The position numbers were made by a program, and so were the translations under genes. From positions 3,162,001-3,226,000 of the forward strand of contig BSBN01001150.1 in assembly GCA_027924645.1 (NCBI GenBank): a DNA stretch of 64,000 nucleotides, in the 5' to 3' direction. The first letter of the stretch is position 1, and each line of letters begins with the position of its first letter. The stretch comes from Cunninghamia lanceolata. Taxonomy: Eukaryota; Streptophyta; Pinopsida; Cupressales; Cupressaceae. Shown one piece after another: positions 1-12,375 of this stretch. The notes beneath the pieces were generated by a model, which was not told the origin of the DNA, did not search any database, and saw only the letters and a list, made by a program, of their open reading frames with translations.

Positions 1-2540
1 ATGCCTTAGTTGGGACTCAAACATAATTCTTCACGCCATGACATGCTTCCACAAAGTTCAAAGCATCTCCGTAATTAGTGAAATCAACCAGGTCAGCCAA
101 GACTGGTGAGAACATTAGGTCTGCTAAGAACATTCTTCATCCACGATCTAATTTTCTTTTTGTGGACCAATCCAAAGGTAGGAACATGATCAAGAGACAT
201 TCACAAGCACATTGTAATCACCAAGAAAAACTGCATGATTTCTAACCACTTTGTCAAGAAGATTCTTCAAATCAGAGCACAAGAACAACATTGTCAGCCA
301 CTGTCATAAGGAAATGATAGCTTGTGGACTGCCAAATCATGAACCATTGTAGTTGAAAGCACTATCATCATTCCAGACTTAACTCTAGAACTGCAGACCA
401 AAATACTTCAATGCAGAGGAATGTGAAGCATAACACTTTCTCCCTGTCACCACCAAACATATAGGAAAAGCAGTTTTCACTCTGGTGAACATAACTCACT
501 CAAATCTTCATACCGGAGGCTCAAACTTGGAATATAACATCTTCAAATAGACTTCTAAATAACTTCCAATCCACAGATAAAGATATTCATCCTACATGAA
601 ATGCAGAGCAATCTTCTGGACTGTTCTTCAGTATGTAATACACTATTCCACTGCAACTCACTGTTTCTACTAGAGGAGCTAATTTTCTCAATATCCTCAA
701 CATCAAGATCACTTACATAAGTAAATACAAATCATCTCACTTATTACAAGCAAGCAACAAAATAGGAGCATAGTTGACACCAATGACAACATAGATATGT
801 TGACATCAATGACAACACTAATTAGGCACATACTTGCAATAGAATATGCATTGCTAAAATGGTCATGGTAACATCCCTAGGATATCCATGTTCATACCAA
901 TTGGTCATGACTAAAACATTCTATAATGCTGGGAAAAAATGAGGCATACAAGTTTATTCCTTCAACATGATAGGAATAGTAAACTCCAAAAGTAGGAAGA
1001 AAAGAAACCATGTACCTTTATTTCACCAACTACTGCACATGGAGATGGAGCATTCAAATCACTAACAACAACTAGGGGGAAACAGTAACAAATTTTATTT
1101 TTGACAACAGATTCGCCACCTCTTCCAAAGAGGAAATTCTTGAAGTGTGACTGATCTTCAAGGCTAAAATTAATTCTGGGTTTACCTGACCAACAAATTC
1201 TTCAATTCATTTCAACTCAGCAATGATGCCATTTTGTTGTGACCCAAAATAGCTACAACCCAAAACCCTAAAATAATTCACAATCACCAAGGCCAAGGGT
1301 GTCATCAAGGTGATTGAAACAGGTTTATCAATAGGTCAAGGGTGATTTGGCCAACTGACAGGAGTGGGTATGCTCCTCTACACTTCAAGCTCATCTAGAC
1401 CTAGGAGGGATATTCCTAGAGGCATGAAATAGAACACAAATAAATAAACATAGCCATACCTAATGTACACTTGACCCCCAAAGCTGTCACTAGGTCAAAA
1501 TAAACTGGTTACACAGGCCTCTATTTAAGCTAATTAGTGCACTATGCATTTGCACACGATCATAACAATATTACATTACTTGAGATGACTCCACTTAACT
1601 TTAATTACACAACATACATAGTGCATACATGTATGTACATGATTCCAAAAGATTAAAATAGTATTGGATCACTTCAGATCTATCCTCGGTTATTACACTT
1701 AATCATGAGCAGCATGTAGAACCCTAAACTAAACCTACTCCTACTCCTACAACTAACCAGACGAGGATTTGATTAAAATGGTGATTGATCCATCCCCAAT
1801 ATGGACTGGTGCTTACTCCATTGGGCAACTTAGTCATAGAGTGCAAGGAGGCAAGAAAATATGCAGCAGAGGATCAATAGAACCAAACATATATTCACAT
1901 ACATATCATAAATAGACCTTCATGCGATGGACATACTTAATAATCCAAGAAATAAATGCAATGATTCACATGCAACAAGAGGAATGGAAAATACAAAGCC
2001 TTGTATTAACTTGAATGCTGTCATACACCTTGAAGCCCCGATTATAATCGTGCCAACAAATGTGGCAAGGGTAAACATATAGCTATGATTATACATTTGC
2101 CAAAATTATTACAAACTCCCATGGAGACATACCATTACATACAGATCTACTTTACACATCCTTCCTACACCATGTTAAATATATCCCTTCACTTGTAGAC
2201 CAAACCAACGTGATTTTATGCCCTAAAATCAATTTGAGGCACTTACAGACCAGACAATTGGTTCAACGACCAACTCTTAGAATACATTCCAATCTTGTCT
2301 TTATAGCCTTCACAACTCAACAACAAAACCAGTATACAATAAAAACATTAATTTCAACTAACCATTTCACATTAATGGTGATCCTGGAAGTTGCTGGCAT
2401 GTTTTCCCACATCTCTGGGTGGTGGAAGGAGTAGAGAAGGCAAAATAGTTGAGCCCCGATAAATCGGGCTTCCTCCAGGAAACTAGCCTTTAAAAAGATG
2501 AAGAACAAAGCCCTAATCTCCAAAGTCTGAAAGGAACAAA
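1..2540. other. AT-rich non-coding stretch, nothing recognised
   Basis: No reading frame of useful length and no family motif on either strand. I see no tandem array and no LTR terminus with a matching partner. It is probably old decayed repeat sequence. Confidence 0.5.
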
Positions 2541-2935
2541 GGGAAACCATCGAGCTTCAGAGATTGGGCCTTCACCATACATCATTTATTTTGGAAGAGA
2601 AGAAAAGAACCACTTGATCCTGAAACACTTAAGAAGAAATTTGAAGCTCGCCGAACTTCAGTCGTCAGGCCTCCCGCCTTCCATCTTTGAAAATAAAGGA
2701 GGAAGAGAAACCCCCCAATCGCCAATGCCCACAACACTTAGAAACTTTTGTGAAACCTTGTTGGACTTCGGTGATCGGGCCTTCCACCTTCTGTCCTCGA
2801 AAAGGAAGGAAGAAAAGAAACATCCTACTTACCGCTGCCCGAAAGAGTTAGAAGAAAGGAAGCTTCGTCAGACTTCGGTCGTCAGGACCTCACCCTTCCA
2901 CTTGCCTGGAAGAAGATGAAAGACTGCCACTCTAA
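2540..2935. repeat. Degenerate ~105-bp tandem repeat, four units
   Basis: A core resembling ACTTCGGTCGTCAGGCCTTC, followed by a GGAAGAAGA-type purine tract, begins near 2552, 2653, 2763 and 2871. The spacing is about 101, 110 and 108 bases. The open frame at 2614-2919 is a by-product of this repeat and has no recognisable domain. Confidence 0.6.
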
Positions 2936-3276
2936 CCTCTGATGCCCTGCAACACAATTTTTTTTTAATTATCAAGGCGGATTTCAAAGCCGATAGGAAT
3001 GGCACGATAGAAGACAAGACCCCGAAACTCTGGAAAAGGTAGAAAATACAAGGAAAACACTTAGAATTTTGGGACTTAGTCATTTTTCAGGGTTTTCTTC
3101 CTTACACTTCAAAAGACAAACACTTGGAAACTTCTTGGAGGAATCCCATTCAAAAAAGTTTCAGATCAGATATAAATGATGGGTTCAACAACAAAGGCAA
3201 AAGTAGTGTCTTGATGAATTTGGGAAAAATAATGCAAAGTTTGGGGCATGAAAAAAGGAGTCCCAACATGAGTATC
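2936..3276. other. Unannotated spacer
   Basis: Contains a poly-T run near 2961. Similarity to the later segmental copies begins only at about 3277. No gene seen. Confidence 0.4.
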
Positions 3277-5815
3277 AATATAAGCTAAATGGGAAGCTAA
3301 TGTACTAACATCAAGATGCATGTAATCATCATGTAAGGTGTCACTATGTGAAAGACTATCATGAACATCCATAGGGTCAACATGAAATGTACAAAAATGA
3401 TCATCAAGGATATCATCATGTACGAAAGAAGGTAATTCATTAAAACCACATGAATCTATGGACATAGGGATATCATGACATATAAGAGAAATAACATCAA
3501 AAGGTATAACAATGTCATGAATATGTGAAGAGATGCAATGTTATCAATTGTTATCACACTATTTATGTCATTAGCACATGGTAAATCCTCACTAGGTATA
3601 TGCTCATTATTAAATCACAAGCCATAGAAGAAATAGATTTAATATAATACTCATGGACAAGTGAATTATGTCTAAAAGAAAAAGATAAGCACCAACAACT
3701 CAATGGAGGAAAATGCTAATACATGATAAAATAACAACTCCTTAGAAAATTGTCATCCTCATCTAGATAGTATAAAATATAATAACATGTGTCACACAAG
3801 ATAATAACATATTGAAAAATTAGAAATGTATGCATGCATATCAACCAAGGAATACCATAAGAATAGCCATTATGGTGAATTATCCAAGGATAGGTGGGTA
3901 GGATCAAAGGTATATGTCACTATGTATAGTTAAACCCTGATCTAAGTATGATAAGTATATTCAAATAAACGTTGATCCAAACCCCAAGAAATCTAAAATG
4001 AAAGGATAAATTATATATGAAAACCCTAATTGAAAGACCCAAGGTAAAATCCTAACATCAAACTTTACGTTGCATATCAGAAAATGTTGGCTTCACAAAA
4101 AATGTAAAGAAATAAATTACCTTTAAACATAAATAACCTAGGCAAATTAAATAAATGCAGTCAATAAGAACAAATTAACCTAGATTAAACTAGTTGGGTC
4201 AATAAATGAATAGTAATAAATGAGATAATTAAATGAGAGGATAAGGTACTTAGCTCTAGAAAAATAATGGAATAATGTCACTCATGTCATGCAAAATCCA
4301 TTTTCCACGGTGCATAAATTGATTGTCCTTAGTTAGATGAATGTGTTAGATTCTATGTAGTCTTAGGATTTAGTGCAGTTCAATCTCACACCCCTTGTGT
4401 TTGATCTTGATCCACGCATATTTGATTTGATGTGTGAAATTAAACTGTGCCATGTGTTTAAGTGATTTGACAAAATGTTTATTCAAATTTGTCTTTGCTC
4501 CTTTGGTAGCTGAATATGGTTGATGTAAGATGGTGTTTATGAATGCGTTTAGGAGATTGCTGACTCAACAATGAACATGTTCTCCTAGGTCAATCCCTTG
4601 TCAAGTAGTTAACAATGAGGAGTGATATCAAAGACAACATACAAAAGCATATATGCGGCCTATATGTGGATAAAGTGGATCCAATTCTTTGTCCCTTAAA
4701 AAATTGAAGTGTGCTCTAATGATTTCACCTAAAGTTAAATTTGATATAAACTAATGGCATGACACATTGAATGTCTTTCAATATTGTGACATAGCAACAT
4801 GTCACATAAATATGTGTTAAGTTAGCTCATAATGGCCAGTTGGAAGGGGCAAGAGATTTTGAATTTGAATTTGAAATTTAAAATTTTAGGCATCAAAGTG
4901 GACACAAAAATAAATGGGAAATGGTATGGGTATGCAAATTTCACCAATAAAATAGTAGTTTTAATTTATAATGATTATACAATTACCAAATGCTATATAT
5001 GTGTATTATTTTAGTTTATAATGATTATAAATTACCAAATATTATGTATATTTATATATATATTTTAATGCACCTGGTAAACTTTTTAACGTGGCCGGCG
5101 ACGCTGGTGCGACACGCCCTCTGGCTCCACGCAAATGCTTTTGCCCGGAGCAATGAACCGGTGAGACCACAACACGGGGGACCTCATCCCCTAGAAAGGA
5201 TACTTCAAACTCGCGAGCTCGTTGGCCCAGCGAAGGCGTAAAGCCTGCGAGCTTGTTGGCCCAGCGGGGGTTTGAACTCTGGTGGCCACCACTACAACCG
5301 AGCGACTTAACCACCGAACCATGCCCTTATCGGCATATATTTGTATTATTTTAATGTAAATATCTTTTTATAATTATTTAAGACTAAATACAAGATATAC
5401 AATAAATAGAATTTTAAAAAATCCTTTAATTATATATTTTATTAGACAATAAAAATAAAAATAAAAATCAATCTCTTTTAAATATTTATATAATTTTTTT
5501 TATAAAAATACTTTTAAATTTTTAAATAATAATAATACAATTATTTTAAAAAGTTACTAATGCAATCTCAAATTTATAAATAAATAAATATTAATATTAT
5601 ATATCAAATCTCAATACACAAATTCAATTAAAATATTTATGGAAGTTTTTAATACTTATCACTTGTTCACCAAATTAATGAAAGACTAAATCAACATGAG
5701 ACTAAATTATTTTTTGAATGAATGTTAAAAATCAAAATGAGAGTAAATCTTTGGTTGAGGGGAAAGAAAAATCTATTGTTACGAAGCAGGAAAAATCTAT
5801 TCGTTATTACGACGA
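3277..5815 (+). repeat. Left copy of a dispersed segmental repeat
   Basis: Starting at about 3277 this stretch matches 29619-30742 and 47123-49090 in direct orientation, at roughly 95-97% identity by eye where aligned. It runs on past the point where the 30-kb copy is cut by the tandem-duplication junction, so it shows that 48231-49090 is the natural continuation. It differs by about 145 extra bases at roughly 4105-4250, missing from both other copies, and by a SINE-containing block at about 4895-5375. Its small open frames (3166-3465 minus, 3716-3907 minus) show no coding character. Confidence 0.8.
5014..5341 (-). mobile_element. tRNA-derived SINE, minus strand
   Basis: A GC-rich block in an AT-rich setting. 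Read on the minus strand its 5' end has a pol III A-box-like motif TGGTTCGGTGG (5311-5321) and a B box GTTCAAACCC (5268-5277), spaced as in tRNA-derived SINEs. The matching segment near 48.6 kb lacks it. A 12-bp direct repeat TGTATTATTTTA (5002-5013 and 5342-5353) is a candidate target-site duplication, which fixes the limits given. A 20-bp internal duplication (5213-5232 and 5248-5267) lies in the body. The 3' tail is AT-rich rather than clean poly-A. It is not a functional tRNA gene, because no cloverleaf is preserved. Confidence 0.65.
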
Positions 5816-6162
5816 GAGGCATTCCTAGAGTCACAACAGGGGTGGAGTTGAAGAGATGAAAGATTCCAAGATTTCGTGTAATTTTATAAGATTCTAATCT
5901 ATAAATAGCATATAAGATTCCATAATTTCAAAATATATAGATGGAATGGAAAACTAATAATAATATATGTGACAGTAACACCTCTCTGCGTAATAATTAT
6001 CTTTTTAATTAATCATCCCCTCATGAAAAGAATTTAGTTAATAAAATCATATGACAGTTACATGACTGGACATGGATCGCCCTTCTTCACCACCGTACTA
6101 AGCAAACAAATTCCTGCATTTCCTCTGCTCTGTGAAAAGCCAGTCTTCACAACCAAGCAAAA
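5816..6162 (+). other. 5' flank of the Ty3 insertion with a TATA-like box
   Basis: Unique sequence between the segmental repeat and the Ty3 element. It contains TATAAATA at 5900-5907. The last five bases, CAAAA (6158-6162), are repeated at 20073-20077 as the target-site duplication. Before the insertion this stretch was contiguous with the LRR gene fragment at about 20.1-20.9 kb, so it may hold that gene's old upstream region. That link is an inference. Confidence 0.4.
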
Positions 6163-7616
6163 TGTAATGTCCCCTTTTCCTAGGCGGTTTTAGTCTATAC
6201 TTGGTTCATGTAGACTAACTAGTGTGGTTAGGGAACTCTTGGGGTGTTCGTTGGATGGTTTCGAACATTTTGGCTAGAACTTACTATTTTTAGTAAGTTA
6301 GGGTTTTGACCATTTGGGGAAATTCAAGATTGGAGGTGGAGCGTTTCAGTGAGACCTTTCCAACAGTCTATAGCTCATTAGATTCTGAGTTCATTTGGCC
6401 ATTTATTTTAAAGTCCGTAATTTAACATTGTATATTTAATATTGGGACTTTATAATAATGTTAGTGACTTACTAAAAATTGGAAAAATGTAAATTAAAAT
6501 CACACATTGGGACTTGGATGCCTATGATGGAAAATAAAGTGAAATTATAATGTTTATTTCTCCTTATGTGGGTCGACCCTCTTGGAGGGAAATATAAAAG
6601 CCAAAAATGAAGAGAAAGCATTCATTCACGACAATTACAATTTCATATTTTTTCTCTACAAAGAGAACAAGGGTTTGAAGGAAACCATCCAATGCTTTTG
6701 GAGATGAAATCCTCTATTAGTGACAACATTCCATAGGTTTGAGAGACCACCCAAGGGTGCTTTGAGCATCCATACTCAATGGTTGCATTGGTGCTTCATT
6801 TCATTCAACTGGAGAGTTTGGGAATCAGTCGCAGATGGCTAATATCGAAGATTTTCATAGTTTATTGACATGATAATTATCAGGGTACATCAGTTAACAG
6901 TTTGCAATTGATAGTGGGTAGATTGGTGGAGTTTGTGAGAAGTAGCAGCAAGATACATGTCATACCTGTCCTTTCCTGGCCGTACCATCAGTAGAGGGAT
7001 TTGGGGGTTCATTGTGGGAGATATATCCTTGTTTTTGTATGTCATTTCCTTTGTTATGATGTTGTAGTGATAATCGGTCATATTGTGAGCACAAATAACA
7101 AGAGTAGACTAAGATTTAAGTGTTTCAATATTGCTAGGGGGTCGTACCAACAAAGAGGAAGGCGTGGGTCTGCAAGGACAGTTCATAACGAGGATTTGAG
7201 GCTATTTCTGACCTCCTAGTGAGGCGCCTATCCATTATGTATGTTGTATTTTAATGTGCTTCTATTATAATCTGAGTTGCAAGTTTTTGGAAGTGATTTT
7301 CACCTTCATACTACTATATCATCTCATTCCAGCATTGTATTTCACAGACAACATAATGGGTATGTGAGATTATTTCATATCTTGGCTTTCAATCATATGG
7401 GTATTGCTTCAAATTGCTTTATAATACATTTTATTGATTTGAAAAATATGTGTATCTCTACATTATTGTGTTTTTGAAGAATATATATATATGCATGTGT
7501 GTTTCTATGTCAAAATGCAAGCAGGTTACAACTAAACCATAAAAACCCAAACAATGAGAAAAAAAATCAGACCCAGATCAGAAAATATAAAATATAGAAC
7601 TGGGTGGATCATTTCA
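6163..7616 (+). repeat. 5' LTR of the Ty3 chromovirus
   Basis: Begins TGTAATGTCCCC and ends GATCATTTCA (TG...CA), 1454 bp. It aligns along its length with 18624-20072 and 36135-37633. A TATA box (6593-6600) suggests the U3/R region. Small open frames inside are not coding. Confidence 0.9.
6593..6600 (+). promoter_or_regulatory. LTR TATA box (TATAAAAG)
   Basis: TATAAAAG, about 430 bases into the LTR. It is conserved at the same place in the other LTRs (19053-19060 and 36565-36572), as expected for the pol II core promoter of an LTR retrotransposon. Confidence 0.6.
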
Positions 7617-7617
7617 G

Positions 7618-7637
7618 TGGTATCAGAGCTAGTTTTC
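7618..7637 (+). promoter_or_regulatory. Primer binding site, initiator Met tRNA type
   Basis: One base after the 5' LTR the sequence reads TGGTATCAGAGC. This is the complement of the 3' end of plant initiator methionine tRNA, the usual primer of chromoviruses and many Copia elements. The next eight bases also match with few changes. Confidence 0.9.
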
Positions 7638-7740
7638 CTACTAGCCTATTATATTTTTGTAGTTACATGTTAGTTGTGAGAATACCCACATAGTTGCATG
7701 TCAGTTTCTATGACCACTCAGTGATTGCATATGAGCTTCT

Positions 7741-9361
7741 ATGAGAAGTAGTTCCAGAGAACAGAGATACCTTGAGAGATTAAGGAAAAAAGAAGCTGAA
7801 CAGGAACAGTGGGAAGAGTGGCCTTCAGGGTTCGAAGAACAACCATCAATTCTATATAGCGAACCATCAAAACCTGAGGAACAACAATTAATGCTCTACA
7901 AGGAAGAAGAACCCATTGCAGAAAACATGGGTGATCGAGAGGGTAGGTCTAGTAGAGACCATCATGATGAAGGAAGAGTGGATATGGTGAGTATGTTGCA
8001 TGCCTTGAATGATCTAGCTAGAGGGCAACGTGATATGTTTGATAGGATAGATAGATCCCAAACAAAATTGACTCAAATTCTTGCCCGTTTAATACCTAGT
8101 AATAATAGGAACAATGGCAATAACAATGACAATAACAATGGTGGTGTTGGTCAGAATTTGGGAGGAAACAATAAAAATAATAATAATAATAATACAAACA
8201 ATGGTAACAATGGAGAGCATTCAGTTAATAATCGGACTACCCCGCAACGTACTTTTGTTGGATCAACTAGCACGAGGCCTCTAATGCCTCGATTTATACA
8301 GGAGAACAACCCATCGGAGGAGGTACACGAGCCTACTAAAATAGTTTGTCATGCACAGTATTGGAGGGATTAGAGAGCTATGGATCTAGGGTTCCATGTT
8401 GATATGCCTTTTTAGGCTTACCTAACATTCAGGGAACATAGTAGACCACAACGAGAAGTAGGATTGAGGCAACAAAACTAGAATCTACGGAAGAAGAGTA
8501 AGATGAGAATTCTAACTACGATGGCTCAGGAAAGACTTCAGCCAGAGCGTGGGTTCAGAAAGTAGACACTTATTTGCGTCTCATCCTTCTACTGAGTGGG
8601 ATGCCATCGAGTATGCTACTTTGCATTTGGATGGAGAGGCGCACGAATGGTGGTATCATGGACTAGTTACGTTGGTCCATGATCAGATTGATTTTTATGC
8701 AGAGTTTACCGAAAGGCTGATCGACAGATTTGACAGAGGGGATCCTGAGTTACACTTTAAGGAGCTAGCCCAGCTCAGATAGTTTGGTGGAGTAGATGCA
8801 TATATTTCTAATTTTCAAAGGCTATCAGTCAAGGTCATAGACATTTCAGAGCATAAACTCATTGTATTGTTTATTAACGGTCTATCCGAGCCATTGAGGG
8901 GATGGATTAAGGGGTTTAATCCACCCACACTTTAGGAGGCCATCAAAAAGGCCAAAGACATGGAGTACTCTTCCTATAAAAGCAAATTTTAGTCAAAGAG
9001 GTTTTTGCACAAAAGGGATAAAGATAAGAAGAATGCATTTCATGAAATAGGACAACAAAGGAAACCTTTTACAAAACTTGATGATGATGCACTTAATGAA
9101 TATAAGGGGAAGAAGTTATGTTTCAAATGCAAGGGTCCATGGGATCCTAACCATAAGTGCCCAATGAAGGGGCAAGTCAAGCAGCTGAAATACTATTCTG
9201 CCAAAGAAACTGCTTTAGAGCATTTAGATCAACAGAGTGATTGGGAGGATAGTGATGTGGAGAGTGCAACAGAGGGGGTGCAGGATGTACAGCATGAGGA
9301 TATACCGATAACACATCTTTCTTCCATTTAGAGAGAGGGTTCCTTCAGGATACAGGGAGTA
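7741..9361 (+). pseudogene. gag: Ty3 gag remnant with zinc knuckle
   Basis: Codes for the capsid/nucleocapsid polyprotein of the chromovirus. The first open part (7741-8373, 210 residues) starts with a charged, Glu-rich N-terminus and then a long asparagine-rich tract (about 8095-8230, AAT/AAC runs). After stops and a frameshift the capsid core continues at about 8530-9000, with the typical 'LDGEAHEWWYHG' and 'ELAQLR' segments. The nucleocapsid part (9005-9331) has the zinc knuckle CFKCKGPWDPNHKC. Several stops are TAG where related elements have Gln, for example after ELAQLR and in the 'TL.EAI' segment. The first Met, 111 bases after the PBS region, is the likely original start. Non-functional. 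Confidence 0.88.
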
Positions 9362-9740
9362 TTGGAGGGACAGAGAGTGACCACTTTGCTGGATACATGG
9401 GCCACTCATAACTTCATCGATGAGGGGTTAGTAGCATGGAGGGGACTCAAGACTGAGGAGTTAGAGGGGTTCAAGGTTAGAGTTGCATATGGCTTTGTTA
9501 TTACCTGCAAACGGAGAATCCCCAACTTAACCATTAGGTTAAGTAATTATGAGTTCCAGGGCGAGTATTATGTGGTCAATGTGGGGGACATGGATGTAAT
9601 CCTTGGCATGAAGTGGCTTCATATGATAGGAGAATTCTCCCTCAACCTGCGGACCATGGAGATGAAATTTGAGGTGAATGGTTAGAAGCATATTCTGAGG
9701 GGGATGTCAGATTGTGGTTTGAGAGTAGTGTCTATTAGGA
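9350..9740 (+). pseudogene. pro: Ty3 aspartic protease remnant, active site altered
   Basis: A retropepsin-type domain that would mature Gag-Pol. The open part at 9362-9685 shows 'TLLDTWATHNFID', the family's active-site loop, and ends with 'VILGMKWL', the conserved second half. The catalytic Asp-Thr-Gly has become Asp-Thr-Trp (TGG in place of a glycine GGN codon), which should abolish activity. It is followed by 'SDCGLRVVSIRR' and is then interrupted by the TIR element. It sits between gag and RT, as in all Ty3 elements. Confidence 0.85.
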
Positions 9741-10783
9741 GGGTGATCCCACAATAGTGGGTTACAATTGCATTGAGGAAGAAAATTGCTCGTGCATGGA
9801 AATATTTTTTGGAGGGGTTCTAATGAAGGGGGTGTTCATTAGAACCCACTTTTCATCGGCCAATTTTTTTAATAAAATAATGGGTTCGAATGAACACCCC
9901 CTAATGTTATTTGATATTTTTAATGTTATTTTTATAGGGTTTAAATGAACCCCTGTTCATTAGAAAGGGTCTTAGGGGGTTCGTTAGAACCCCCTTATTT
10001 TTCCCTTGCCCTCCTCTAGCTGCAATTTTATGCAGATTTTTGGGTTTTGAGGCTTAGGTTGAGGATCAAAATGGAATCAACTTGACAAACCCAGCTATAG
10101 GATTATAGTCCTCGAAATGAGCTCTCCATTGAGTATAATTTTAATATATTTTGGTTTTATTATACATTTTTTTAGTTTAATTAAACATAGGTTTTTCACC
10201 GAAAATCAAGCTCTCTGTTCTGCACATGTGGAAAAATAGTATATTACCATAAAAAATTATGAAAAATATATATCCTCTTGGTATTCATGTCCTTGATCCA
10301 ACAAAAAAAATTGAATTCTGATACATACAAAAAAGTTATGCTTTACACAATACACCTATGTCTAAATTGTAATTGGTTTGACTTCAAAAGTTAATTAAAA
10401 GAAAAATATTCAATAAAACATTATGAAATCAAATGCATCCTCCAGATATCGTAGTTACAAATCTAAATTAAAAAAAAAATATTATCGTTCATAGAAAAAA
10501 AAGTTATGTGCTTTATAGTACACATCACTCTTTTAAAATGGTGTTTACTGTTAAAAACTAGCTATTGAAGGAGATGGAAAAGAAATGCAATTTGATTCCA
10601 AATTTTTTAAAAATATATATTTAGAATATACAGACAAAATGTCACAAATCACTAGTTTGCATCATCTTGAAATTCATCACGGTTTAGCAAATATAGGTGT
10701 CTGAAAGTGAAGATTTTTTTCAAAATATTCATTTCAATGTCAACTTTGGCCAAAAAGTGTAACCCAATATTGTGGGATCACCC
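9741..10783. mobile_element. 1.04-kb TIR (MITE-like) element inside pol
   Basis: Starts GGGTGATCCCACAATAGTGG and ends in the near-perfect reverse complement (about 10759-10783, ...CCAATATTGTGGGATCACCC), giving ~25-bp terminal inverted repeats. It splits the pol frame between 'VVSIRR' and 'ILRHDQV', which are adjacent in related elements. No transposase is visible. The left end carries several short inverted repeats, such as GGGTTCTAATGAA/TTCATTAGAACCC at 9815-9847. The target duplication is unclear; a 3-bp GGA/GGG repeat is possible. Superfamily not assigned. Confidence 0.7.
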
Positions 10784-12375
10784 GGGATGGGGTGGATACT
10801 GCGGCATGATCAGGTACAGTGGATGGCTAAGGTACTTGTGATGCTCAAGGTGCCTAAGCAACAATTCAGCATGAGTAGTTGGTTGAGATTCAGTCTTTAT
10901 TGACTAAACACATCAAAGTGTTTAGTGATATACCACCAGGTAGACCTCCTGACAGGGGATTTGAGCACATTATTAAGCTTGAGCAGGGTGCCAAGCCAAT
11001 CATTATAGTACCTTATAGGCATCCCAAGCGATACAAGGATGATATTGATAAGGCTATTCAATAGCTTCTCAAGATGGGACATATCATTCCAAGTAAGAGT
11101 CCTTTTGCTTCTTCTGTTGTTCTGGTTAAGAAGAAGGATGGTACACTTAGGATGTGCATAGATTACAGGGAGCTGAATAAGAAAATAATTAAGAACAGGT
11201 ACCCCATCCTTCACATCGATGAGCTCATTGATGAGTTGCACGATGCATGCTACTTCTCGAAGCTTGATTTGAGATCCAATTATCATCAGATTCAGGTCAA
11301 AGAGGAGGATGTAGAGCAGACAACATTTAGGTGCCACTATAGGCACTTTGAGTTTTTGGTTATGCCTTTTGGCTTAACCAATGCCTCAGCCACGTTCTAG
11401 TCCTGTATGAACAAGGTATTCAGAGAGAAGCTAAGGAAGTTTGTACTTATATTCTTTGATGATATACTCATCTTCAACAGGACGTGGGAGGAGCACCTGA
11501 AGCACTTAGATATTGTGCTAACCATTCTTGAGTAGTAGTCCCTTTATGCCAACATGTCTAAGTGTGAGTTTGGCATGACTGAGTTGTTATATTTGGGACA
11601 CATTATCAGTGCAAAGGGTGTTTGTGTGGATCTGGAGAAGATCCGGGCTATTATAGATTGGACGCCACCAAAGAATCTCTCTCAGCTCAAGGGATTCTTT
11701 GGCCTTTGTGGGTTCTACCACCGCTTTGTGAGGGGATTTTCTTAGATAGCTACCCCCTTTACAGATTTGACTCAGAAGGGTGCTTCTGAATGGTCTACTA
11801 GTGCTCGACAATGCTTTGATAGATTTAAGGAGGTGATGAGTACTTCTCCACTCTTGGCCATTCTAGACTTCACAAAACCTTTCAAGCTTCAGTGTGATGC
11901 CTCAGGGGAAGGCATTGGAGCAGTATTGATGCAAGACAAACACTCCATTGCATTTTAGAGCAGAAAGTTGAGGGGTGCAGAGAGGAGCTACAATATATAT
12001 GACAAGGAGATGCTAGCCATTATGCATGCATTGGCTAAGTTTAGGCAGTACCTAGTTGGTGGTAAATTTGTTGTCAAATTAGATCATAACAGTTTGAAGC
12101 ATGTCCTTGGTCAGAAGGACTTGAACGACTGACAGCAAAAATGGGTCAGTAAACTAAAGGCATATGACTTTGACATTGTTTTTGTCAAAGGAAAAAAGAA
12201 CGTAGTTGCTGATGCACTATCCAGGAGACCTCATTTTTGCGCCTTGGGGGAGATTGCAGAGGATTGGAGAGATTTGATTTATGCAGAGTATGCAAAGGAC
12301 AAGTGGGCTTCTGGGATTGTTGAGGGCACCATTAGTGATGATAGGTATTTAGTTGTAAAAGACTTGATCATTTAC
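10784..12375 (+). pseudogene. pol: Ty3 reverse transcriptase-RNase H remnant
   Basis: One reading frame runs the whole length without frameshifts but with in-frame stops at 11062, 11398, 11533, 11536, 11743, 11956 and 12130. Most are TAG where relatives have Gln, and 12130 is TGA where they have Arg. Recognisable RT parts are 'FSDIPPGRPPDRG', 'YRHPKRYKDDIDKAIQ', 'SSVVLVKKKDGTLRMCIDYR', 'FSKLDLRSNYHQI' and 'FLVMPFGLTNASATF'. The catalytic FDDI (relatives have FDD plus a hydrophobic residue) lies at about 11456-11467. RNase H follows with 'LQCDASGEGIGAVLMQ', 'SIYDKEMLAIMHAL-like' and 'VADALSRRP'. The frame ends at 'DLIIY', where the 4.9-kb insertion begins. Catalytic residues remain, but the stops make it non-functional. 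Confidence 0.95.

Noticed and set aside
3166..3465. Asp/His-rich minus-strand frame recurring at 29570 and 47075
   Set aside because: It recurs because the DNA segment is repeated. The frames have different ends, and composition follows ATCATG/CATGAT DNA words.
5042..5314. Minus-strand 90-residue frame and a possible tRNA gene
   Set aside because: Explained by the SINE. Only A and B boxes remain and no cloverleaf can be drawn.
7001..7477. Small plus-strand frames in the 5' LTR
   Set aside because: Not kept open in the other two LTR copies. LTR sequence does not normally code.
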